From Bacteriovoracaceae bacterium (GTDB lineage Bacteria > Bdellovibrionota > Bacteriovoracia > Bacteriovoracales > Bacteriovoracaceae), in NCBI GenBank assembly GCA_947442115.1, contig CANEVK010000052.1, positions 1 to 11,867 on the forward strand: 11,867 nucleotides of DNA. Direction: 5' to 3'. Positions 1-5,443 of the stretch are shown here, piece by piece. The position numbers and the translations under genes were made by a program. Under the pieces are notes generated by a model, which was not told the DNA's origin, did not search any database, and worked only from the letters and a program-made list of their open reading frames with translations. Every line of letters starts with the position of its first letter. The first letter of the stretch is position 1.

Positions 1-392
1 CCTGTAAAGTCTCCCGCACTCCGGCGGTAGTTTGGATCAAAATCAGTGAAGTTTAAAAGAGATTCTCTTAAAGTAAAATCTAATCTTAATTTAATAAAGG
101 GAACATTTTGGACAATTCGGCTACCCTTGCGGTCATGCAACACGAGGTCTTTATCTTGAGTGCTAAGGATATGAATGATTTCCTCACATTCGCCAGATTT
201 CTCTTTTTTTATACAATGGTTTCTTAGGATTTCACCAGTCTTAGAATTTTTAATTGAACTACCTATCTGCACGAGTTTAGACATGTCAAAACTCTCATTC
301 AAGAGAAAGGTTGTCTTCCTTACGCCTTTATCAAGGCCTGCAAAAGAAGAAGTTGAGATGAGTACAAGTGCGGCCATTAAAGTTTTTTTCAT
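1..392 (-). CDS. Partial exported protein of unknown function (N-terminal 130 residues)
   Basis: The frame is open from an ATG at 392-390 to the left edge, so the C-terminus is missing. Residues 1-18 form a classical Sec signal peptide: two lysines after Met, a hydrophobic core, and an S-F-A cleavage motif before Gly19. The mature part is mixed polar and hydrophobic and has two cysteines, C60 and C69, nine residues apart; these could form a local disulfide in the periplasm. A charged stretch follows, then a region around residues 98-115 with alternating hydrophobic residues that suggests beta-strands. There is no clear Shine-Dalgarno sequence before the ATG, but the signal peptide begins exactly there, which supports this start. 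It is divergent from the 601-1840 pair across about 200 bases. I do not recognise the family. Export is well supported; function is unknown. Confidence 0.8.
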   Translation of the reverse strand, partial: MKKTLMAALVLISTSSFAGLDKGVRKTTFLLNESFDMSKLVQIGSSIKNSKTGEILRNHCIKKEKSGECEEIIHILSTQDKDLVLHDRKGSRIVQNVPFIKLRLDFTLRESLLNFTDFDPNYRRSAGDFT

Positions 393-551
393 ATGATGAG
401 TTTACGCTAGATTTTTTTTCAATGCCCAAGATTGAACTTTTTTCAATTCATTCTGGTTATTGTCTAATTTGTTGACACCCATTGTGTACAACAATTTTTT
501 ACCTTAGGTTGATAACTACTGGTTTTTTGATCTCTTCCCTCGTTTAGCTTT

Positions 552-567
552 TGGCATTGAATTTGTA
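552..567 (+). promoter_or_regulatory. Candidate sigma-54 (-24/-12) promoter
   Basis: The bases TGGCAT-N5-TTGTA match the -24/-12 consensus TGGCAC-N5-TTGCA at nine of eleven fixed positions with exact spacing. Both Gs of the -24 element are present. The -12 element reads GT instead of GC, which is a real weakness. A start point about 12 bases downstream would leave a short leader that still contains the strong ribosome binding site at 590-596. No enhancer site was identified. A sigma-70 alternative, TTGACA at 472-477, lacks a convincing -10 box. Confidence 0.35.
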
Positions 568-600
568 TGTTACCCACTAATCTATTTATAAGGGGGAATT

Positions 601-975
601 ATGAAATCAATACTATTCACTTTTTTTGCGCTTTCATTATCGATAACTTATTCAGATCAATCTCTGGGGTCTGAATGTTTAGAGGGATCTCCTATGAAGA
701 GTTCCAGTATTGCTTTTGAACACTTAAAAAAACTTGATGATGGAAGTGTTTGGATAAAAGGAATCCATCTCGTTGATGGACAAAGTCTTTTACGTATCAA
801 AGCGAGTGATCTAAACAAGCGAAGAATTTGTCAACATCTTGGATTTAGAGTTGCAGCAGGAGCAAGGATTGAATTTGATCGTTCTTCTTTGGTCGTCGGT
901 ATTAATAAAGATTTAAAAGCGACTACATCTAAAAAAGCGGATACTAAATTTATTCAGAATATTACTTGTCGATAA
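601..975 (+). CDS. Small exported protein with three cysteines, unknown function
   Basis: This encodes 124 residues. The N-terminus has a lysine and a hydrophobic core (about residues 4-17) typical of a Sec signal peptide. The cleavage point is unclear and lies somewhere between residues 18 and 25. The mature chain has three cysteines, C26 almost at the mature N-terminus, C77 and C123 next to the C-terminus, so one is unpaired or pairs between chains. The middle looks like a small mixed alpha/beta fold, and the last third is lysine-rich. The start is fixed by a very strong purine run (AAGGGGG, 590-596) at normal spacing. The next gene follows after 16 bases in the same direction, so the two are probably co-transcribed. 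I do not recognise the family. Confidence 0.8.
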   Translation: MKSILFTFFALSLSITYSDQSLGSECLEGSPMKSSSIAFEHLKKLDDGSVWIKGIHLVDGQSLLRIKASDLNKRRICQHLGFRVAAGARIEFDRSSLVVGINKDLKATTSKKADTKFIQNITCR

Positions 976-991
976 TTTTAAGGAGTTTAAT

Positions 992-1840
992 ATGAAATTA
1001 GCAACACTCGCCCTTTCAGCATTTGTTTCCTTCTCAGCATTTGCTCAATCAGTAGATACCTCTGGTGTACAGATTCTAGAAGTGGAAAGTTTGGGCGGAG
1101 ATCTTTCTATCTCTCTTAATTCGAAATCCGCTGCTGCTAAAAAAGGTTTTCTCTTAAAAAAAATGAAAGCAAAAAAAGAAGCTAAAAGTCTCGCTAAATA
1201 TGCCATTCCTGAAGCCCTTAAAGGGATTTGCCGTGCTGGAAGCTTTGAAGTTGAAGATCTCATATTGCCAGAAGCTGAGTGTAAAGATTTAGGTGAACAA
1301 ATGGAATGTAGCTTTAATAAGGTCCAAGTGAGATGTTCAGAAATCTCTGAAAGAAAAACTCTTGAATTTAAACTTGATGTCGGTCTGATTCAACCAAGTT
1401 CGGCCTGTATTGAAGTCATTCAGGGGAGATACAGTATCGATAATGATATTATTAACCACTGTAACCGGATAAAAAGTAAAACTCAGTTCCAGTGTGTTTC
1501 AACCCTCACGTCATATTCAAAGATAAAAACATTGGCGATCCGAGCTTGCTCTGTCTTTAGTTCTGAATTCTCTCAGCAAGTTTTAGAGTCTTATCAAGAT
1601 AGAGGCTTTGAGGAGCCATCACCAAGTCTAGTGGTTATTTTGGCCGCTGCGAATACTGAATCAGAGGCAACTTGTATTAAAAATAAAATGATGCTGAATA
1701 GCTTAACAGTTCAGGACCTTGAAAAAAGTTGTATTAAGGATTCAAAGCTTGATCTTGATCGAAGAGAGCATGAAGGACTTGGTTTTGTAATAAATCCAAG
1801 AACCATTCAATACAAATTTCGTGGAGTCATTGGTAAGTAA
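992..1840 (+). CDS. Exported cysteine-rich protein (10 Cys), unknown function
   Basis: This encodes 282 residues. Residues 1-18 are a Sec signal peptide ending A-F-A before Gln19. A lysine- and alanine-rich segment (about 46-72) follows, then a region with ten cysteines at 80, 97, 106, 115, 139, 157, 168, 186, 228 and 247. The even number and wide spread suggest up to five disulfides in an oxidising periplasmic or surface location. The spacing 17-10-17 residues between C139, C157, C168 and C186 is symmetrical and may mark a helical-hairpin unit. The start is supported by AAGGAG nine bases upstream of the ATG (979-984). It is second in a two-gene operon with the 601-975 gene, and a strong terminator follows at once. 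I cannot name a family. A structural or envelope role is more likely than an enzyme, because I see no catalytic motif. Confidence 0.82.
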   Translation: MKLATLALSAFVSFSAFAQSVDTSGVQILEVESLGGDLSISLNSKSAAAKKGFLLKKMKAKKEAKSLAKYAIPEALKGICRAGSFEVEDLILPEAECKDLGEQMECSFNKVQVRCSEISERKTLEFKLDVGLIQPSSACIEVIQGRYSIDNDIINHCNRIKSKTQFQCVSTLTSYSKIKTLAIRACSVFSSEFSQQVLESYQDRGFEEPSPSLVVILAAANTESEATCIKNKMMLNSLTVQDLEKSCIKDSKLDLDRREHEGLGFVINPRTIQYKFRGVIGK

Positions 1841-1853
1841 TTAACTTAAAGAT

Positions 1854-1891
1854 AAAAAAAAGCCTCCAAGGTATACCTTGGAGGCTTTTTT
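1854..1891 (+). terminator. Strong two-sided intrinsic terminator
   Basis: A perfect 26-base palindrome (1861-1886, stem motif AGCCTCCAAGG) is preceded by seven A and followed by a T run to 1891. It lies 13 bases after the stop of the 992-1840 gene. The A tract on the left makes it equally good for transcripts arriving from the minus strand, which matters for the gene remnant ending at 1901. Confidence 0.93.
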
Positions 1892-2306
1892 CGTTAGAAA
1901 TTAAGGAGCAGCGTTCGTCTTGATGACTTCGCAGCAAACTTTTTTACCACTCATCATGGATTCGCGTGGCTTATCCGTGTTAAAGCAAATAATTCCAATT
2001 GTAATATTTATGGCAAAACTTTTCTCTATAGACCCGCACTGGGTGTAGCATTGGTGATGAGTAACGCCGCTAAAAAATCTGAAACATTAATAAAACCAGT
2101 AGTAACCAACAGCTTTAAGTATTTTAACAACATAGGGACGACTCTCAAAAAGAATCTCTTAAACGCCATGAGCTGAAAATCTTAAGGCAACATAAGCGTA
2201 GAAGATTCTTGTGAAGGAGATTCTAAATGATTCATATTGCGGCGATGGAGTTCATCGTATTAAAGAAATAAAAAGGTATTTCAATGAAGGCCTAATAGTT
2301 GAGAAA
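1892..2306. other. Gene-poor interval between two terminators
   Basis: No intact gene is visible. Besides the minus-strand remnant (1901-2086), the plus strand has a 40-codon open stretch at 2202-2321. It is rich in Lys, Ile and Glu, and its TGA lies inside the next terminator hairpin. An adjacent open stretch in another frame spans 2128-2211. A short ATG frame of 14 codons (2227-2271) is preceded by AAGGAG, but the peptide resembles nothing known. The mixture of short protein-like stretches in shifted frames on both strands fits decayed genes. Confidence 0.5.
1901..2086 (-). pseudogene. Probable tail of a decayed gene for a small cysteine-containing protein
   Basis: Reading the minus strand, 61 codons are open between a TAA at 2089-2087 and a TAA at 1903-1901. 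The peptide looks protein-like: three cysteines cluster near its middle and upstream part, then a VCC motif lies near the end. There is no usable start codon except ATG-ATG close to the C-terminus. A second minus frame (ATG 2169 to TAG 2026, 47 residues) has a hydrophobic, signal-peptide-like sequence. A single-base change in the T6 tract (A6 on the plus strand, 2072-2077) would join the two frames into one ~89-residue exported protein. The stop falls 15 bases before the stem of the two-sided terminator at 1854-1891, as expected for a real convergent gene. No ribosome binding site was seen, so the hydrophobic start may also be chance. Confidence 0.35.
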
Positions 2307-2340
2307 ATAAGAAAGCCGACCTGAAGGCCGGCTTTCTTAT
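2307..2340 (-). terminator. Intrinsic terminator of the 2358-2687 gene, also usable from the plus strand
   Basis: A twelve-base perfect stem (2307-2318 with 2329-2340) continues through one mismatch into two more pairs and a TGAA tetraloop. Read on the minus strand it is followed by a T-rich run (TTTTC). It starts 17 bases after the stop of the minus-strand gene. Confidence 0.88.
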
Positions 2341-2357
2341 TGTTATTCAATTAAATT

Positions 2358-2687
2358 CTAACGACCAATTCGAGCTTGTAGTTCAGCAATTTCTAAATCC
2401 AAACACTTTCCGATTCTTTTGAGTTCAAGAAGTTCTCTATCAAGAACCTCAATTCTTGAATCAGAGAGAAGCATGTCTCTTTCAAACTTAGAAAGTCTGC
2501 CTTCTTCAGATGCGCGATCAACAATTTTCTTAACAAGTTGATTTTCAAAAGCTGTTCTTTCCTTCATCACTTTATAAAGGATCTCTGGGCCGCTCTTTTT
2601 AACATCTGCGCAAGTTACAAGCTCTTGAGCAAAAGCAGCGTTTGTAAGCACAAGAGAAAGACCGACAAGTGAAATTAATTTTTTCAT
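2358..2687 (-). CDS. Small exported all-helical protein, unknown function
   Basis: This encodes 109 residues. Residues 1-20 are a clear Sec signal peptide (MKK, hydrophobic core, A-F-A before Gln21). The mature protein is about 89 residues with two cysteines, C26 and C95, which could tie both ends of a helical hairpin together. From residue 35 on, the sequence is charged and rich in Leu, Glu, Lys and Arg with no proline after residue 34, so two or three long helices or a short coiled coil are expected. The start is fixed by TAGGAGT (2699-2693 on the minus strand) about six bases before the ATG. A terminator follows directly. The upstream gene in the same direction is ispA, 125 bases away with no terminator between, so read-through from ispA is possible, although this gene probably has its own promoter. 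Family not recognised. Confidence 0.82.
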   Translation of the reverse strand: MKKLISLVGLSLVLTNAAFAQELVTCADVKKSGPEILYKVMKERTAFENQLVKKIVDRASEEGRLSKFERDMLLSDSRIEVLDRELLELKRIGKCLDLEIAELQARIGR

Positions 2688-2721
2688 TTTTTACTCCTAA
2701 GTTGATAATGAATCTGTTTTT

Positions 2722-2734
2722 TCTAGATTCTAGA
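2722..2734. repeat. Palindrome TCTAGA-T-TCTAGA upstream of the 2358-2687 gene
   Basis: Two TCTAGA hexamers flank a single T, giving a 13-base inverted repeat 35 bases upstream of the ATG of the minus-strand gene, in its leader. The position suits an operator or a leader hairpin. No regulator is known, so this is only a candidate. Confidence 0.3.
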
Positions 2735-2812
2735 GGAGTTTAAAAAATGGTGCATGGATATTATTCCAAGTGAGTAATCTCTTTAATGGGTGTCAAAGGA
2801 ATAGACATTTAA

Positions 2813-3721
2813 TTATGGTAGTTTTTTTCGGAGATCCGTTAGAACTGTTTTAATGAGGTCAGCGTTGTTTTTCATTGAATCAGAGAGAAGAATTTTTTCT
2901 AACTCATCAAGTAGAGTATGAGCTTCCTTCTTGGCACCAATCAATCCAAAAATCTTTACGTAGGTTAATTTTCCAGATTCTTTATCTTTGCCAGGTGTTT
3001 TTCCAAGGTTTTCAAAAGATGCAGTTTCATCCAGGATATCATCTATGATTTGAAAGCTAAGTCCAAGCTTTGTAGAAAAATCGAGAATCAATTCTTTTTT
3101 CAATTTTATTAACTGATCATCTGAGTGGGAATAAAGTCCAGCAAGACAAGAATAGTTAAAAAGCTCTCCAGTCTTCAGTGCATGGATATTTTTTAAAGTC
3201 TCTAAATCGAGTTCAGATGAAGCCTCAAGAGATTTTGCCTCGTGCTCTATATCCAAGAGTTGACCACGTATCATTCCTTCATGACCGCTTGAAGTCAGAA
3301 GGAGTTCAGTTAGTTCAATCGCTCGCTCAGTTGAACAAAATCGTGGGAGTTCCTTAAGCAGAAAAAGAGGGGCCATGGTTAAGAGAGCATCACCTGCGAG
3401 GATGGCCGTGGATTCACTAAATTGTTTATGGCAACTGGGTTGTCCACGTCTAAAGTCATCATTATCCATGGCGGGCAAGTCATCATGTATAAGCGAATAA
3501 CAATGAATCATTTCAATAGCCACACCACATCTCATGGCCATTTCCATGTTTCCTTGAAAATAGTCACAAAAGGCGAGACTCAAGAAAGGGCGGATTCTTT
3601 TACCGGGGGCAAGCAGAGAATATCTGACAGCTTTATTGAGGTCATTAATAGGGGGGAAGTACTCATCAACTTTAAGTTGGAGAAATGTTTCGAATTGTTT
3701 AAGCGTCTCTTCAGGTGTCAT
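2813..3721 (-). CDS. ispA: Short-chain polyprenyl diphosphate synthase (farnesyl/geranylgeranyl type)
   Basis: This cytoplasmic Mg-dependent prenyltransferase condenses isopentenyl diphosphate with allylic diphosphates to make C15 (or C20) precursors for quinones, undecaprenyl carriers and other isoprenoids. At 302 residues it has the usual IspA length. All family landmarks are visible: GKRIRP (40-45) for diphosphate binding, the first Asp-rich motif D80-D81-x4-D86 inside HDDLPAMDNDD, GQLLD (153-157), KTG (183-185), the second Asp-rich motif DDILD (227-231), and the GKD-x-ESGKLTY segment (244-254). The residues before the first motif (HCYSLI) are those of bacterial farnesyl synthases, so C15 product is likely, but the exact chain length cannot be read with certainty. 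No Shine-Dalgarno sequence precedes the ATG. A broken reading frame ends 33 bases upstream in the same direction, so ispA may be the surviving downstream member of an older operon. Confidence 0.95.
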   Translation of the reverse strand: MTPEETLKQFETFLQLKVDEYFPPINDLNKAVRYSLLAPGKRIRPFLSLAFCDYFQGNMEMAMRCGVAIEMIHCYSLIHDDLPAMDNDDFRRGQPSCHKQFSESTAILAGDALLTMAPLFLLKELPRFCSTERAIELTELLLTSSGHEGMIRGQLLDIEHEAKSLEASSELDLETLKNIHALKTGELFNYSCLAGLYSHSDDQLIKLKKELILDFSTKLGLSFQIIDDILDETASFENLGKTPGKDKESGKLTYVKIFGLIGAKKEAHTLLDELEKILLSDSMKNNADLIKTVLTDLRKKLP

Positions 3722-3754
3722 AGATAATAGTTTTATGATGAGATTTTGCCGCAG

Positions 3755-4105
3755 TCAAAGCTTATATAGTGAACAAATCGTCTTCCAAATCTCTTCATCA
3801 CTTTTTTCAGTATGGTGTCGGAAAGTAAATTCCGGGACTTTCATCTTAAAATCGGCTGTTTTAAGTTTTATTTTTTTGCCAGGGTCTTCCCAATGAGAGC
3901 TCAGGCCTAGCTTTTTTTTTCATACTATTTTTGTGCTTTCTTTTTTATCTTCTCTTTCCATCCCAGTCAGGACATGCTGAATTCCAAAACGATTGGTAAC
4001 AGAGCTTGTGATCTCAACAGTAAAGTGACCAATGGGAGCATAATCTTTTTTGAGAGACTTAAATCCTCCAGACAAAAGGAGGTGGCGAGGTGATTCCCAG
4101 CTAAT
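3755..4105 (-). pseudogene. Interrupted protein-coding frame upstream of ispA (one in-frame TGA)
   Basis: On the minus strand one frame runs from just after a TAA (4108-4106) to a TGA at 3757-3755, broken only by a TGA at 3922-3920. The first part (61 codons) reads like a folded domain and includes the motifs LLLSGGFKSLKKDY, IGHFTVEI and VLTGMERED. After the TGA, 54 more codons continue in the same frame with KKLGLSSHWEDP and end in SLYKL. Both halves have low-complexity-free, well-mixed composition quite unlike the other frames here. A TGG-to-TGA change would explain the break and leave Trp in a Lys-rich context. No start codon is visible for the first part, since the frame is closed by TAA upstream, so the N-terminus is also lost or shifted. 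I do not recognise the family. It ends 33 bases before ispA and may once have shared its operon. Confidence 0.6.
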
Positions 4106-4108
4106 TTA

Positions 4109-4357
4109 AAAACGTGGTTTTGTTACTTAGAGTTTTTATAAATGGGAAAAATAATCCATAAATAAATTATTTCAAATAATTCAGCCACATGCAGAGAAGG
4201 GTGATTAAAAGAGTTGGCAGATTTGAATGACGAGTAATTTTATTTGCTTATAAAACTTGATTTTTGGACTCAAGAAAAAGCTGAGTCTTTTCACTTAATT
4301 CGATCAATATTTTCGTTTTTTCTTAAGATTCATCTCCGTGTCATTTATGAATATTCC
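4109..4357. other. Intergenic region upstream of the modular cysteine protein gene
   Basis: No convincing gene is present. Visible structures are an inverted repeat AATTATT-TCA-AATAATT (4165-4181) and a six-base stem GACTCA/TGAGTC (4267-4287) followed by four T, which could be a weak terminator on the plus strand. A 22-codon minus-strand open stretch with a hydrophobic middle lies near 4160-4235 and may be further debris of the broken gene at 3755-4105. Confidence 0.4.
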
Positions 4358-4363
4358 TATAAT
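4358..4363 (+). promoter_or_regulatory. Consensus TATAAT -10 box
   Basis: A perfect TATAAT lies 32 bases before the ATG of the 4396 gene, which would give a leader of about 25 bases containing AAAGGAG (4385-4391). No good -35 hexamer exists at 16-18 bases spacing (the sequence there is near TCCGTG), so an activator or strong -10 dependence is likely. Confidence 0.55.
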
Positions 4364-4395
4364 GTCTCAATGGTCATTTAAATAAAGGAGAAACC

Positions 4396-5364
4396 ATGAA
4401 AAACATTTTTATGGTGCTGCCATTAGCTTTATCGTTTTCGGTATTTGCTCAAAACTCAGCATCATTAGAGAAGAAGTGTGATGACATCATCAACAAGGCT
4501 AAAAAACAGGCCGACAACTGTTTAAAAATCAAAGATGCTCCAAAAAGAAAAGCTTGCTTTGATAAAATTGGACAGACAGTTGAACAGATGATGGGAAAAG
4601 CGAAAGAACTTGAAGAAGTTTGTAAGCCTAAGTTCGATGCTGCTGGACAAGAGTACAAAGCTAAGGAAGCTTCTCTTTATCCAAATCAGCCATCATCTTT
4701 TGGTGATGGAGGCCAGCAAGGTCAGGGACCTCAAGGACAACCTAGTCAACAAGGTCAAGGATCTCAAGGACAACCTGCTCAGCAAGGTCAAGGTACTCAA
4801 GGTCAGGCGCCATTTGATTGTCGTAAACTTATCAGTGATCTAGAAAAAGAAGCTGCAAAATGTATGGGAGTAGCAACTTTTGAAAAACGTAAAGCTTGTT
4901 TTGATCAAATAGGTCAAAAATTTAAGATTGAAGAAATTGAAGGCAAGGGACTTTGTCGCGGAGAACTTGAAAGTTTAAAAAATAAAGTAAGCTCTCAAGA
5001 AAAATCTAAATACCCTAATCAGCCTTCAGCTCTTGGTGGTTCAAATTCTCAAGGCCCACAAGGGACTCAAGGTACTGGTCCTCAAGGTCAGCCAGGTAAA
5101 CCAGCTGATGACAAAGGTCAAAAGCCTGAAGGTGGTAAAGCTGCAGATTGCTCAAAAATTCTTGAGAAAATTAAAAAAGCTGCAGATGCCTGTTTAAAAT
5201 TGAAGGCACGTGATAAGCGTCAGGCCTGTATGGATAAAGTCGGAGAGCAAGTTGAAGGCTCTAGCTTTCCAGCAGAATGCCGTGAAGCCGTTGCACCTCT
5301 TAAGCAGCAAGTGATGGAAAAAGAAAAACAACTTTATCCAAATCAAGAACCAACAGTTAAATAG
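4396..5364 (+). CDS. Exported modular protein: three four-cysteine helical repeats with Gln/Gly/Pro linkers
   Basis: This encodes 322 residues with a Sec signal peptide (1-18, V-F-A before Gln19). The mature protein has three homologous modules. Each holds four cysteines spaced C-x13-C-x11-C and then 16-21 residues to the fourth: C28/42/54/76, C142/156/168/187 and C252/266/278/295. The third Cys of each module sits in K-R-x-A-C-h-D-x-h-G, and each module ends in Y-P-N-Q (95-98, 206-209, 314-317). Lys/Glu-rich helices around the cysteines suggest disulfide-stapled helical hairpins. Linkers at about 101-140 and 211-249 are low complexity (Gln, Gly, Pro) and probably flexible; the first is built from three 11-residue repeats. 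The start is supported by AAAGGAG and by the signal peptide. It is a single-gene unit with its own -10 box and terminator. No family is recognised. A surface or periplasmic scaffold, adhesive or binding protein is possible, but this is inference. Confidence 0.9.
   Translation: MKNIFMVLPLALSFSVFAQNSASLEKKCDDIINKAKKQADNCLKIKDAPKRKACFDKIGQTVEQMMGKAKELEEVCKPKFDAAGQEYKAKEASLYPNQPSSFGDGGQQGQGPQGQPSQQGQGSQGQPAQQGQGTQGQAPFDCRKLISDLEKEAAKCMGVATFEKRKACFDQIGQKFKIEEIEGKGLCRGELESLKNKVSSQEKSKYPNQPSALGGSNSQGPQGTQGTGPQGQPGKPADDKGQKPEGGKAADCSKILEKIKKAADACLKLKARDKRQACMDKVGEQVEGSSFPAECREAVAPLKQQVMEKEKQLYPNQEPTVK
4714..4812 (+). repeat. Three tandem 33-base repeats encoding the Gln/Gly linker
   Basis: Three in-frame units of 33 bases encode the pattern QQGQGxQGQPx, with the last unit ending A-P instead of P-x. 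The copies differ at only a few bases, so the array is probably young and prone to gain or loss of units without breaking the frame. Confidence 0.85.
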
Positions 5365-5378
5365 TTGATTTCTAGATG

Positions 5379-5406
5379 ATGGGGGAGGGAAATCTCCCCC
5401 ATTTTT
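5379..5406 (+). terminator. Intrinsic terminator after the modular cysteine protein gene
   Basis: The nine-base stem ATGGGGGAG/CTCCCCCAT has a six-base loop and is followed by a run of T. It lies 14 bases after the stop and separates this gene from the export operon, whose first ATG is only 37 bases further on. Confidence 0.9.
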
Positions 5407-5443
5407 GTCTTAAGTTTTATCCGAATTTTCCGATCAGTTTCTT

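Noticed and set aside
175..396. Plus-strand ORF of 73 codons
   Set aside because: It lies antisense to the signal-peptide gene at 1-392, has no ribosome site, and its peptide has no plausible domain character.
2227..2271. 14-codon ORF with a good AAGGAG ribosome site
   Set aside because: It might suggest a leader peptide, but the following hairpin is the terminator of the opposite-strand gene, no gene lies downstream on the plus strand, and there is no run of regulatory codons.
3422..3896. Two overlapping plus-strand ORFs (101 and 86 codons)
   Set aside because: Both are antisense to ispA and to the broken frame upstream of it, and both lack ribosome sites. The minus-strand readings are clearly the coding ones.
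3920..3922. In-frame TGA as a selenocysteine codon
   Set aside because: No SECIS-like hairpin is apparent directly downstream; the TGA is followed by a run of A. Neither flanking peptide shows a redox motif, so decay or error is more likely.
4267..4291. Short hairpin followed by four T
   Set aside because: The six-base stem with a nine-base loop is too weak to call a terminator, and no plus-strand gene ends before it.
4714..4812. Short tandem repeats as a CRISPR array
   Set aside because: The units are contiguous 33-base in-frame coding repeats without spacers.
4610..4843. Plus-strand ORF of 77 codons inside the modular cysteine protein gene
   Set aside because: It is a frame-shifted reading of the repeat-bearing gene. 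Its K-D-L repeats come only from the tandem 33-base units.
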